Assembly: GCA_964610345.1 (NCBI GenBank)
Contig: CAZSVQ010000016.1
Span: 1 to 19,601, forward strand
Direction of reading: 5' to 3'
Origin: HK-STAS-PATE-36 sp964610345
GTDB lineage: Bacteria > Patescibacteriota > Saccharimonadia > Saccharimonadales > JAGQNJ01
DNA length: 19,601 bases
In this document: piece after piece, positions 8,313 through 16,443 of the stretch
Layout of the letters: each line of letters opens with the position of its first letter
How positions within the stretch are numbered: the stretch's first letter is position 1
Made by a program: the position numbers and the translations under genes
The notes under the pieces: model-generated
The model's database searches: none
Seen by the model: the letters and a program-made list of their open reading frames with translations, nothing else
Told to the model about the DNA's origin: nothing

Positions 8313-10269
8313 AATAATTACCCGGAGGTTGATTAAAATCTTGGAACTGTTGGGATGCCCCGCTGTTTAAGTCAACGGATCCTTGGGCTTGATTTTGCAC
8401 CCCTTGTTGGAGCACTTCTTGTTCTTCAATTTTCTGAACTTGCTGAGGATTGGTGGTGATTAGCTGTGTTTCGGTTGGGCTTGCAAAAATTTGAATATGT
8501 ACATGGTTTTGGCCTGCAAAAAATAGACCTTGTCCAACAGGGAATTGGCTTAAGCGCTTACGTTCCTCGCTAGTCAATTTAAACACATCTGCGAGCACAT
8601 CTACGGCTGACGGTGATTGCTTTAGGAGGATTTGAAGTGATGAGTTGGCGACAATTGCCCGACCCATTCGACTACCCATAAAATCCTCAACATCTTGAGT
8701 TATGGTGGTTATGCCTAAATTATACTTTCTGGCGCGTTTAGCTAAGCTGAATAAGAAATTAGCAGAATCTTCATACTTCATGAGTTGCCATGCTTCGTCT
8801 ACTACCAGTAAGCGTTTTTTCTTGTCGGCTTTTGTTCTGTTCCATATGTAGTTTAAGATAATGTACATTGCTACCGGCCGCAACTCGTCTTCAAGATCAC
8901 GAATATTAAAAACCGCCAACTGATTGTTTATGTCGATATTCGATTGCTGAGAAAAGATTCCAGCAAACGTACCACTAGTGTATTTACGCAACCTTTGAGC
9001 AAGCTGAGGGCCGGTCCCGCCCATATGCAGCAGTGTGTCATACAGGTCTCCAATAGTTGGTGGTGGAGAATTATGTGTTAGCGGGTCATTGGTTATGCCA
9101 GCTTTGGCGTAGGTTTCTATTAGTGCAGCATCAAGGTCTGCTTCTTCAACTGGATTCAATGCGGGTGCAATCATTGCTCCACCAGATTGCATTTGGGCTT
9201 GAGCTCCCCCCATCATTAATCGCAACAAACCGTGCAAGGTAATAAGATTGCTTCGCAGGGCATTGTCAGCTTCTTCGGTGTCTACCACGCGCGGTAAATC
9301 AAAAGGGTTGATACGAGTTGATGAATTTAAGCTAAGCCTTACGTATGCTCCGCCAACTGCCTCAGCCATGCGTTGATATTCGTTTTCTGGGTCAATAATA
9401 ACTACTTCTGTGCCAAACATCATACTTCGCAGAGCCTCTAACTTAACAGCAAAAGACTTACCAGCTCCAGATTTTGCAAACACTACAGCATTACCGTTTT
9501 CTAGGCTAAATCGGTCAAAAATTACCAAGCCAGAGTTGTGCATGTTGATACCGTACAAAATGCCATTATCTTGGGTTAAATCGGCGCTTGTGAACGGAAA
9601 AGTAGTACTCAGGGCTCCGGTGCTCATGTTGCGTTTTATCTGGAGCTGGTCAGTAAACTGCGGAACGGTGCTGCTCAGACCTTGTTCTTGTTGGGAGGTG
9701 GCCGGTTTTGAATAAACTAGTTGCTGGCCAAGTAAGGACTCTACTTTGTGTGAAACAAACTCAAGCTCATCCAAAGACGAGGCGTAAATTGTAAAATAAA
9801 AGCCAAACCTAAAAAATCGCTCTTCGCCAACTTGGAGTTTGTCGCGCATTTCTTCGGCGTCCGTAATAGCAGCTTGCTTGCCTGGGTCGCGCACCCGACC
9901 CTTTTCGGCATCTATTTGCAGCCCAGCTTCTAGTTGGCTGACTTTTTTACGTAAATTCTCTAATACCACTTGACTTTCTACGGGGTAAATATACATCGAC
10001 AAATCCATAATTTCATCAATGTTAATAAGACTACTAAGCCAACCAGTGTAAAGCTGTCTGGGATAACCAAAGACATAATATGTTCTGGCCATTCGTGTTC
10101 CAATTTGAAAGTAAGAAGAATTAAACTCTAACGAACTCGGAGCGATAAAATCGCGTAGAGCTGTCACGCCTTTTTGAAAAGCTGCGTTAACTTCTTGCTG
10201 CTCTTGTTGGACTTGCTGCTGTGCCAATGCCACCGGGTCTACAGGTTGTTTCTTCTTACCAAACGCCAT
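8311..10269 (-). CDS. virB4: VirB4/TraC-family type IV secretion ATPase
   Basis: VirB4 is the conserved cytoplasmic AAA-type ATPase that powers T4SS assembly and substrate or pilin movement. In this 652-residue protein the Walker A motif AKSGAGKS is at 265-272, followed by EVVIIDPENEY, typical of VirB4/TraC/HerA ATPases. Walker B RLLVVDEAW (Asp491, Glu492) and the downstream TITQD at 522-526 are also present. The amino-terminal third (about 30-230) is the usual VirB4 membrane-proximal domain. The tail from about 607 is Gln/Asn rich. The ATG overlaps the stop of the preceding gene by one base (TAATG), and AAGGA lies 9 bases upstream inside that gene, so the two are translationally coupled. Confidence is high; whether the substrate is DNA or protein cannot be read from the sequence. 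Confidence 0.95.
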   Translation of the reverse strand: MAFGKKKQPVDPVALAQQQVQQEQQEVNAAFQKGVTALRDFIAPSSLEFNSSYFQIGTRMARTYYVFGYPRQLYTGWLSSLINIDEIMDLSMYIYPVESQVVLENLRKKVSQLEAGLQIDAEKGRVRDPGKQAAITDAEEMRDKLQVGEERFFRFGFYFTIYASSLDELEFVSHKVESLLGQQLVYSKPATSQQEQGLSSTVPQFTDQLQIKRNMSTGALSTTFPFTSADLTQDNGILYGINMHNSGLVIFDRFSLENGNAVVFAKSGAGKSFAVKLEALRSMMFGTEVVIIDPENEYQRMAEAVGGAYVRLSLNSSTRINPFDLPRVVDTEEADNALRSNLITLHGLLRLMMGGAQAQMQSGGAMIAPALNPVEEADLDAALIETYAKAGITNDPLTHNSPPPTIGDLYDTLLHMGGTGPQLAQRLRKYTSGTFAGIFSQQSNIDINNQLAVFNIRDLEDELRPVAMYIILNYIWNRTKADKKKRLLVVDEAWQLMKYEDSANFLFSLAKRARKYNLGITTITQDVEDFMGSRMGRAIVANSSLQILLKQSPSAVDVLADVFKLTSEERKRLSQFPVGQGLFFAGQNHVHIQIFASPTETQLITTNPQQVQKIEEQEVLQQGVQNQAQGSVDLNSGASQQFQDFNQPPGNY

Positions 10270-11144
10270 TATCGAAGTTCCTTATCTAGATTGGGTTGGA
10301 CAGCCTGGCCTTCGCCCTTGGTCACCACTGGTGCGGTTAAGTCGTCAAAGTTCTTAAGTTGTTGGCGGGTGGCGGTATCGGGGTTGTAAGTATCATAGTA
10401 GAGCTCAATAAGTTCTTGAGTATCTAGCGGTACGCCCTGGACACCACATTGTTGTAAGCTAGCCAGTACCGCCTGGACACGATTGCGGAGTTCGTTTTTA
10501 GCAGCCTCTAAATCTTGCTCGTTCACTACAACATGCTGTTCTTTGCTGCTAAACATGCCTGTTAAACCAGTAAAAAAGCTTTTACTTTGAGTCAGAGCTT
10601 TTTTGACATCCGCTTTAGCATAAAAAGGTATTACCATGTAAAAACGCTTATCCATGATGTTGGTTTGTTGCGACAATCCCGTTATAAAACCAAGGTAATC
10701 CTCCATTAGCATGGCAAGGAGCATGTTATCGTGCTCGCTGCGAATTTTGTCTAGCTTTTCTATGTACGGTCTAATATCAATGCGTTCAGATCTTACAAAA
10801 ATTTGAATGTCAAAATAAAGTGAATTCAAAAAGCTTTGGTACGCTGCCTCAACAGCCTCGCGCTCTCCCGGGCTCATCAGGTCAAAGTTAATGGATTTTA
10901 GCATTATGACCGAGCGGAACGAACCGTCGTTCATAATCATAATTCCATCACGAATCTCAGCAAACTCCAATGTGTTTTGAGTACTGTTGGGGTTTGATTT
11001 ATTGGCTACAGGAGTTTGTTGCGGGCCAGCTACATTTTGGCCAATTGGTTGACTGCCAGGTATCATGCCAGTTTGGGGGTATGACGGCATCCCAGTGTTT
11101 ACTGGATTTTGTAATTGGGTTGGTTGATTTTGGTCTGGATTCAT
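10269..11144 (-). CDS. TraC/VirB4 amino-terminal-like T4SS protein
   Basis: A 291-residue soluble protein encoded directly before virB4. Residues 1-57 are rich in Pro, Gln and Asn and probably unstructured. From about 60 it reads EFAEIRDGIMIMNDGSFRSV, then INFDLMSPGEREAV and a YQSFLNSLYFDIQIFVRSE segment. This resembles the amino-terminal domain of TraC-like VirB4 proteins and of stand-alone proteins next to virB4 in CPR genomes; that comparison is from memory. No Walker motif is present, so it is not itself an ATPase. Its stop overlaps the virB4 ATG (TAATG), pointing to stoichiometric production and a likely complex with VirB4. The ATG is the only sensible start: no other start codon lies between it and an upstream in-frame TAG. 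A GGTGGG about 11 bases upstream is a poorly spaced ribosome site. Confidence 0.78.
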   Translation of the reverse strand: MNPDQNQPTQLQNPVNTGMPSYPQTGMIPGSQPIGQNVAGPQQTPVANKSNPNSTQNTLEFAEIRDGIMIMNDGSFRSVIMLKSINFDLMSPGEREAVEAAYQSFLNSLYFDIQIFVRSERIDIRPYIEKLDKIRSEHDNMLLAMLMEDYLGFITGLSQQTNIMDKRFYMVIPFYAKADVKKALTQSKSFFTGLTGMFSSKEQHVVVNEQDLEAAKNELRNRVQAVLASLQQCGVQGVPLDTQELIELYYDTYNPDTATRQQLKNFDDLTAPVVTKGEGQAVQPNLDKELR

Positions 11145-11182
11145 TCGCTTTTTTGCCCACCGTATGTCCCTCTGCTAAGAGT

Positions 11183-12124
11183 TTAGTGTAGCGAAATGAC
11201 AACTTCGTCATTGTCTTCACGTTGTTTAAGACGTTCCGCTTCACGTGCAACTGTTCTAACAGAAAGACCATCGCTATTTTCGACAAGTTTTAGTATAGCA
11301 GGGTCAGTGGCTGGTGTCACGGGTGCTTGCCCCTGTTTCTTAATGTTTGTGTGTTGTTGAGCGCTAAATGGTTGGATTGTCTTCATGTGACTACCTAATT
11401 CTGTTGGTTGGTTGGCGCGCTCATGAATTTTATTTAACAAATCAGTTTCATCTTTTTCGGTAATTTTTGGAGCTTGGGCTTTAGCTTCCAGAGCATATTT
11501 TTTAACATTTTCATCAATTATCTGGCGGTGTTCCTCGGCGGACTTGCTGATCATCTGGTCCATGGCTTGGGCACGAGGGTTGGTGCTTGGGTCAAGCATA
11601 TCAGCGGTTGCTTCTGCACTAATTGCAGGCGCATCTTGGGTGGCAATATCAAATAATCTATCACTTGTTGCACCTTGGGTCGCATAAAGATTGGTGGCGT
11701 TTTTTACAGCCCAACCCCGTGTGTCTAGCGTAGTAGATAGAGTTTTTAGCCGGCTTTTTACTTCATCTTCACTATAACCCTTAGTCAGTTGTTTTTCTAT
11801 TTTTTTAGGGGCTGTTATGGTAACTAGTTGTTGTAGGCCGGTTTGATCCCAAATACGTTTGCGTGGCTTTAAAAAGAACCTAATTTTTGCCAACAACCAG
11901 ATTTCTGACGATTGCTGGCCACCAAGTGGTGCCGCCAACATGCCAAAGAATAGGGCTGGTGGTACAAAAATAAAACCCAAAAACCAAGCCGGGGTCATAA
12001 ATAACCTAAAAGCCACAAAACCCAAGGCAATTGTAATTGCTGCATAAATAAACTGCCGCAAACTCAACGGCCCAAGTAGCTTATCTTCTGCTTCTATGTC
12101 TTGTAATACTTTATATTGCGCCAC
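11183..12124 (-). CDS. PrgI family (VirB3-like) T4SS membrane protein
   Basis: PrgI proteins are the Gram-positive/CPR counterpart of VirB3, a small inner-membrane protein working with VirB4 and VirB6. The opening MAQYKVLQDIEAEDKLLGPL followed by LRQFIY is the characteristic PrgI start, then two membrane spans at about 24-43 and 46-66 and a basic FLKPRKRIWDQ segment. Unlike the short classic family (about 100 residues), this protein has a soluble tail reaching residue 313, ending in EDNDEVVISLH. The start is GTG: an in-frame TAA sits directly before it, excluding an earlier start. There is no Shine-Dalgarno site; a TATACT hexamer lies 8 bases upstream. Its neighbours, a VirB6-like gene before and a TraC-like gene plus virB4 after, are the expected partners. 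Confidence 0.88.
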   Translation of the reverse strand: MAQYKVLQDIEAEDKLLGPLSLRQFIYAAITIALGFVAFRLFMTPAWFLGFIFVPPALFFGMLAAPLGGQQSSEIWLLAKIRFFLKPRKRIWDQTGLQQLVTITAPKKIEKQLTKGYSEDEVKSRLKTLSTTLDTRGWAVKNATNLYATQGATSDRLFDIATQDAPAISAEATADMLDPSTNPRAQAMDQMISKSAEEHRQIIDENVKKYALEAKAQAPKITEKDETDLLNKIHERANQPTELGSHMKTIQPFSAQQHTNIKKQGQAPVTPATDPAILKLVENSDGLSVRTVAREAERLKQREDNDEVVISLH

Positions 12125-12240
12125 TTATTTAGAGTATACACTAACATTTTTATAGATTTAAGCTGAGGTTTATAATTTTTCAAAAACCAACTTTGTTAAT
12201 ATAGATTTTTGTAAAATATCATAGTGAAAAACTAGAGTTA
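12125..12240 (-). promoter_or_regulatory. Gap inside the T4SS operon with a possible promoter for the PrgI gene
   Basis: This 116-base AT-rich gap is the only sizeable one inside the leftward operon. On the minus strand TATACT (12133-12138, five of six consensus bases) lies 8 bases before the GTG start of the PrgI gene; a weak TTAAAT sits 17 bases further upstream. No strong hairpin with a T-run was found, so a terminator after the VirB6-like gene is not supported. The spacing suggests a leaderless or nearly leaderless transcript for the PrgI-VirB4 part. Confidence 0.35.
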
Positions 12241-14046
12241 CTAACCCTCAGGCTCACGATAATTTGGGTGATTCGGATCGCTTGGATCGAGACCGCCAGG
12301 AGTTCTGCCACCCGTGCTATCCGTGTAAGTATCACCAGCAGGCCTAATAATAACTGTCTCTCCAGTGTTTGGATCTGTTCCGGTAGCTGGGGCATGTATC
12401 CTAACGCCCTCTCTAAACGTATCGCCACCCCCGTCTGGGTCAACTACACCACCCCCAACTGCTGGCCCTTGTAAGGGGCGGCGTGTTTCGTCGAGGGCTG
12501 CAGTAACTGTAGTAGATTTCTTTTGGGAGTGCCAAATCATTTGTTGCTTAATCTTCTCCATGGTAGCAGCCGCAGCTTGTGCCTCATTAGAATTTACCCC
12601 ATGGGCAACAACTGCTTTATCATAATTGTACTGCGCACCCTCTAAGTGGCTTTCGAGGGCTTTTTGGTGAACGCCAGTCATTTCGCGTGGGTCGGCGCCC
12701 TCAGTTGATTGGCCCAAAAATTCATGAGCAGAAGAGCCTCCAGGATGTTTAAGGAAGTTTACGGTATCTTGATAAGATGCACTTCCGTAATCTGAACGAC
12801 CTCTATTTGATTTCATCCAGCCCGCTTGGTCATATTCTGTGGTTAGGCCTTGATCACGTAGCATTTTCATTTCTGTTTGCATTTGTTCTAGGCCAGCTGC
12901 TCCAGCTGCATAGGCTGTATTAGTATGGGCAACCCGGAATTTTCCAGCAGAAAGTTTCATGGCATCGGTTCCTATGCGCATACCAGTAGATGCGCGTACC
13001 CTATTTAAAGCATCTCGTGCGTCTTCATCCTCCGCACTCGGATCAGCTTCTTTGTAGTATTTTATAAATTCATCATCGTTGTTGGCTCGTAACGCAGCGT
13101 ATGAGGCGCTATCATTATTGAACGCCCAAGCCCCACCTTCTTCTAATGTTTTGTCTGCAAATTGTGCGGCATTGTGTTTTTGAGCTTCGCTGTATCTGGA
13201 CCTACTATTTTTTGTTACTCCCCAAGCGCCATTCCTGCCACCCGACATAACTCTTTGGTATGCACCACCCCCACGGTTACCTAATACGCCCATTTTGCCT
13301 GTCATACGGTCTTGGTGACGTTGACTCAATTGTTGGCCACGGAAGTTTTTGAGGCGGTCAAAGGCGCCTCGACTACTGTTGTTGGCAATGCCGGCAATGT
13401 TTGCGAACATACTACCAGCCAACTGGAAGGTTTTTGGAATTAAAAAGAATGGTGCAAAAAATACTAGTACCACTATTGCAATTCCAAATTGGTCGTTCGT
13501 GCTTTGGCTTGCCGAAGCATCAGCTGCAATTTTGGCGGCAATTCTTCCGCCAGCAATCAACAACAGTATCATCGGGTACATAAGGAGTAGCTTGCTAAAG
13601 CTTTCCCACCAGAGCTTCCAGAATTTTTCGGTACCAGGTAAAATCCAGGCAACTAAGGCTAACGGTGAAATCACCAAAAGAATAACCAGAACGGTTTGGC
13701 GTACTGCTAAAACGAAAAAAGCAATTAAAAGCGCCAGCAATACGGTTATGCCCAAAGATAATAATCCCGCAGGACCAAGCGCTATGGCTCCTGCTGACAC
13801 GGCAGTTAGTGCAAAAACTCCATTAAGGGTAACTGCTGCGTCGGTGCCAACAGCATCTTTGATAAGCACACCGACATTTAATGCCTCTCTACCGCCAAAC
13901 GGTGCGTACAATAAACCTTCTATGCCCCAAGCAATCTGACCGGTTAAATAAACCAACCCTGTAAATAACGGCCAGGAAAGCTGTATAAGAATGGCGGCTA
14001 TTACTAGTCTTGGCACCATCTTTTTTAATGTATAAGCGTCAAACAT
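12241..14046 (-). CDS. VirB6/TrbL-like polytopic T4SS channel protein, multi-span half with long cytoplasmic tail
   Basis: VirB6/TrbL proteins form the inner-membrane channel platform of T4SS. This 601-residue protein begins with MFDAYTLKKMVPRLVIAAIL and has about five or six membrane spans in residues 11-204 (approximately 11-36, 73-93, 95-117, 118-137, 153-175 and 186-204). From about 225 on it is hydrophilic: first a basic, Gly/Arg-rich stretch, then Ala- and Gln-rich helical sequence, then a Pro/Gly/Asp-rich end. It has no signal peptide and its first span starts almost at once. The opening resembles the middle of single-chain TrbL-like proteins, and the upstream gene ends where such a protein would continue. 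The ATG overlaps that gene's TAA by one base (TAATG). A member of the VirB6 superfamily is likely from topology and context rather than from catalytic motifs. Confidence 0.8.
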   Translation of the reverse strand: MFDAYTLKKMVPRLVIAAILIQLSWPLFTGLVYLTGQIAWGIEGLLYAPFGGREALNVGVLIKDAVGTDAAVTLNGVFALTAVSAGAIALGPAGLLSLGITVLLALLIAFFVLAVRQTVLVILLVISPLALVAWILPGTEKFWKLWWESFSKLLLMYPMILLLIAGGRIAAKIAADASASQSTNDQFGIAIVVLVFFAPFFLIPKTFQLAGSMFANIAGIANNSSRGAFDRLKNFRGQQLSQRHQDRMTGKMGVLGNRGGGAYQRVMSGGRNGAWGVTKNSRSRYSEAQKHNAAQFADKTLEEGGAWAFNNDSASYAALRANNDDEFIKYYKEADPSAEDEDARDALNRVRASTGMRIGTDAMKLSAGKFRVAHTNTAYAAGAAGLEQMQTEMKMLRDQGLTTEYDQAGWMKSNRGRSDYGSASYQDTVNFLKHPGGSSAHEFLGQSTEGADPREMTGVHQKALESHLEGAQYNYDKAVVAHGVNSNEAQAAAATMEKIKQQMIWHSQKKSTTVTAALDETRRPLQGPAVGGGVVDPDGGGDTFREGVRIHAPATGTDPNTGETVIIRPAGDTYTDSTGGRTPGGLDPSDPNHPNYREPEG

Positions 14047-15239
14047 TAATTGCCTTTCCCGATCGCTTGTCCAATAATTGCCACCAAGCCAACCGCAACT
14101 AGCATGAAAGTTGCAATAGCTCTAAAGTATGACCAAGAGGTTTTTAGGCCTTTGTTTTCGTATATTTTTTGAGCATCTATATTTAGTAACGATTCTGCAA
14201 AATTAAATAACACATCAATCCCATTAGAGATAATCTCTAACGCAGCACAAACTATCCATCCGGTACTAAAGCCAAATTGTTCCTCACAGCTTTTAGCATT
14301 TTCTCCACTGCCGCTCCCCGACGAGTCATTAGAACCATTACCAGCACCAGGTTCAGTTGGGTTGTTGGCGTTTTTCATTGCTTCTTCTGTAGCACGATCG
14401 TATAGCTTTATAGCATTTGCTGCTCCAACCAAAGTTTTACCCACGCAATTTACTTTACCAAAGCCAGAAGACTCTACTTCAACTTTCAAGTCCGACTTTA
14501 TGTAATTGGCTAAATCCTCACCAACTATAGGATTATCAAACCCGGTTGAGCGGTTCCGTTTAAAGAATAATTTTTCACCATTACGATCCAAAGTGTAGTC
14601 ATTATCAACAGCACTGCCTTTTACAGTACATATCTCAAACCACTGCTTTATTCGATCGTAAGCCTCTTTTTCACTTAACTTACTAGACTGTATATATTTT
14701 TCTAATTCTTTAAAGAATTTATACGAGCTTAAATTGTAGTTTTGGCCACCATTGCCATAGCCAATCGGCTTACCGCTTTCTGGTGCGCCCTGACTATTTA
14801 AAGACCATGATTCATCGCGAAGGGATTTCATTTTAAACAACTCACCGATAGAATCATCTTTGGCTAGCTCGGTACAGCGATCTGTATCGGCAAAATCGCT
14901 TTTTCCGACACCTACATCCGTTTTATTTACGTTCGCCTCATAAAACACGTCACCTGAGTTAAAGCCATTCGAATCCATGTCATCTCTTAAAAATCGCAAA
15001 TTACTGGACTGTACTCTACCATAGAAGCTTTTAATACTAGAACTTCCAGATATATCCGCTTCGTTCATAGCTTCGTTAATGCAGTAAGCTAGTGCATATG
15101 CTTTTGATCTATTTCCTGCATACGCATCAACTCTCTGACGACCCGGACCAATTAAGTAAATGAAAGTTTGCAGTAAAGTTATCGTTAATAATAAGATTGC
15201 AAAAGTAAGTGGACTAATACGTTTAACTGATGCTGACAT
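14046..15239 (-). CDS. First gene of the T4SS operon: membrane protein resembling the amino-terminal half of VirB6/TrbL
   Basis: A 397-residue protein with a membrane span at about 11-31, a large extracytoplasmic domain (about 33-320) containing a few cysteines and ending in a Ser/Gly/Asn-rich linker, and a C-terminal part with an amphipathic or membrane helix near 330-350 and a clear span at about 370-392. The end, WSYFRAIATFMLVAVGLVAI, resembles the first channel span of CPR TrbL-like proteins, and the next gene continues at the point where that family goes on to a KKMVPRL-type segment. The two genes overlap at TAATG. I infer a two-chain VirB6. The ectodomain itself is not recognised. A GGGGGAG tract about 20 bases before the ATG is badly placed for a ribosome site; an upstream promoter candidate lies at 15311-15340. 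Confidence 0.7.
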   Translation of the reverse strand: MSASVKRISPLTFAILLLTITLLQTFIYLIGPGRQRVDAYAGNRSKAYALAYCINEAMNEADISGSSSIKSFYGRVQSSNLRFLRDDMDSNGFNSGDVFYEANVNKTDVGVGKSDFADTDRCTELAKDDSIGELFKMKSLRDESWSLNSQGAPESGKPIGYGNGGQNYNLSSYKFFKELEKYIQSSKLSEKEAYDRIKQWFEICTVKGSAVDNDYTLDRNGEKLFFKRNRSTGFDNPIVGEDLANYIKSDLKVEVESSGFGKVNCVGKTLVGAANAIKLYDRATEEAMKNANNPTEPGAGNGSNDSSGSGSGENAKSCEEQFGFSTGWIVCAALEIISNGIDVLFNFAESLLNIDAQKIYENKGLKTSWSYFRAIATFMLVAVGLVAIIGQAIGKGN

Positions 15240-15310
15240 TACTTTTCAGACCCCACTCCCCCGATGATTAAATAAATTGTTGCTCCTAGTTTCATGTTTT
15301 TTCACTTTAT

Positions 15311-15340
15311 ATAATAAAGGGGTAACTAGTGTGTTTGCAA
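15311..15340 (-). promoter_or_regulatory. Candidate promoter for the leftward T4SS operon
   Basis: On the minus strand TTGCAA (15335-15340) and TATTAT (15311-15316) are separated by 18 bases, matching the -35 and -10 consensus at four and five of six positions. This would give a leader of roughly 65 bases before the ATG at 15239. It is the best match on this strand in the divergent gap. Confidence 0.45.
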
Positions 15341-15392
15341 GTTTAAAAATAACTTTGACTTAATCTCGCACAGCCCTTGGACACATCAAGTA

Positions 15393-15421
15393 TTGTTAAG
15401 ATATGAATTAGAAGTTATAGT
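15393..15421 (+). promoter_or_regulatory. Candidate promoter for the rightward pilin operon
   Basis: TTGTTA (15393-15398) and TATAGT (15416-15421) are separated by exactly 17 bases and match the consensus at four and five of six positions. The first pilin ATG lies 18 bases past the -10, leaving a leader of about 11 bases without a Shine-Dalgarno site. Together with the opposite-strand promoter this makes 15240-15439 a divergent control region; no short gene was seen in it. Confidence 0.5.
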
Positions 15422-15439
15422 ATATTTGAACAATAAAGT

Positions 15440-16066
15440 ATGAATTTAAAAAGAAACCGCGTCACTAAACTAACCTCAATACTCATATTCTTTTCAATTT
15501 TGAACGGGATATTGATAGTTAAGAGTCCTGTAGTGGGTGCGATGACAAGGCAAGAATATTGCCAGTCTTTGCCTGCGGGGCCACCGGCTCCGGGTGCTGA
15601 TGGTAGTGACACGGCGATAGGATGCCAGCAAGAACTAGACCGAGATACCTGGAATGAGTGTATTACCAAACCAGAGGCAGAGCGGGGGTCATGTGCAGAT
15701 GCTTACAGAAATGCCGAACATACCGATAAAAAAACTGGAGGTGGAGAAACAGCCCCACCGCCACTTACTAATGACGAAAGAAAAGCATTAGCTGATTGTG
15801 ACGGTTCAACTGACCTCGAAAAGTGTCTAAAAGACAACCCACTAGTTAGATGGACACTTTTCGGAATTAACCTTCTTGCAGCGGGCGTTGGTGTTGTTGT
15901 GGTCATTATGATTATCATAGGTGGTATTCAATACACATCTGCAGGACCTAATCCACAAGCGGTTTATGCGGCTAAACAAAAAATCGCTAATGCTGTAATT
16001 GCACTTTTGGCGTTCTTTTTTCTTTACGCATTCCTACAATACTTAATACCAGGAGGTGTTTTTTAG
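15440..16066 (+). CDS. TrbC/VirB2-like pilin protein with enlarged six-cysteine ectodomain
   Basis: A 208-residue exported membrane protein. A basic start and hydrophobic segment (about 9-33) form a signal peptide with a likely cut near VVGA (34). Residues about 35-140 form an ectodomain with six cysteines (41, 62, 74, 85, 120, 129) that could form three disulfides. The C-terminal core has two spans (about 143-163 and 182-203) joined by a short loop, with IIIGGIQYTSAGPNP at the loop entry, the signature shared with the other four small proteins downstream. It is the largest of the five, so it may be a minor, tip or adhesive subunit; that is inference. The TAG stop overlaps the GTG of the next gene by one base, indicating an operon. 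Confidence 0.78.
   Translation: MNLKRNRVTKLTSILIFFSILNGILIVKSPVVGAMTRQEYCQSLPAGPPAPGADGSDTAIGCQQELDRDTWNECITKPEAERGSCADAYRNAEHTDKKTGGGETAPPPLTNDERKALADCDGSTDLEKCLKDNPLVRWTLFGINLLAAGVGVVVVIMIIIGGIQYTSAGPNPQAVYAAKQKIANAVIALLAFFFLYAFLQYLIPGGVF
16051..16056 (+). promoter_or_regulatory. Strong Shine-Dalgarno site for the second pilin gene
   Basis: AGGAGG lies 9 bases ahead of the GTG at 16066-16068, inside the end of the preceding gene. It supports GTG as the true start, rather than the ATG four codons later at 16078, and coupled translation across the TAGTG overlap. Confidence 0.75.
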
Positions 16067-16443
16067 TGATACGTGAAATGTTGAGCAGATTTGGTTGCAC
16101 GCCTACCGGTGGAGATTTTTTTGGTTTGCCTCCGTGGTATAAATATCTAGAAGGAGAAGAAGACGCTTTTGGAAAATGTATACCAACTTTTCCTTCCGGC
16201 GCAAATTTTAACCCTACGACAATATGGGGTATTGCCCTAGTTGGCGTTGAAATACTATTAAGAATAGCAGCTATGGTGGCAATTGGTTACATAATCTATG
16301 CAGGTTTTCAATACATGACTAGTAATGGAGAGCCAGAAAAAACTAAAAATGCCAAAAACACAATTATTAACGCATTAGTGGGGTTGGTAATTGCAATTGT
16401 TGCGACGACACTAGTGTCATTTATAGGGAACAGTATCAAATGA
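16066..16443 (+). CDS. TrbC/VirB2-like two-span pilin-type protein without classical signal peptide
   Basis: A 125-residue member of the pilin-like array. The amino-terminal 50 residues are hydrophilic and aromatic, with a LPPWYKYLEG segment and two cysteines (10 and 38). Two membrane spans follow (about 57-83 and 101-121), with the family signature YAGFQYMTSNGEPEKTKNAK between them. No signal peptide is seen, so the amino-terminal part is either translocated by the first span or stays inside; this differs from four of its neighbours or paralogues only in the presence of a leader. GTG start with a strong AGGAGG 9 bases upstream. The TGA stop overlaps the next ATG by 4 bases (ATGA). The pilin family assignment rests on the two-span core and operon context. 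Confidence 0.75.
   Translation: MIREMLSRFGCTPTGGDFFGLPPWYKYLEGEEDAFGKCIPTFPSGANFNPTTIWGIALVGVEILLRIAAMVAIGYIIYAGFQYMTSNGEPEKTKNAKNTIINALVGLVIAIVATTLVSFIGNSIK

Noticed and set aside
12125..12240. Terminator between the VirB6-like and PrgI genes
   Set aside because: Only a very short inverted repeat (AACT/AGTT) is present and it lacks a stable GC stem.
13349..13939. 196-codon open frame on the plus strand
   Set aside because: It lies fully antisense to the hydrophobic spans of the VirB6-like gene and its sequence is the low-complexity product expected from that; no ribosome site or family features.
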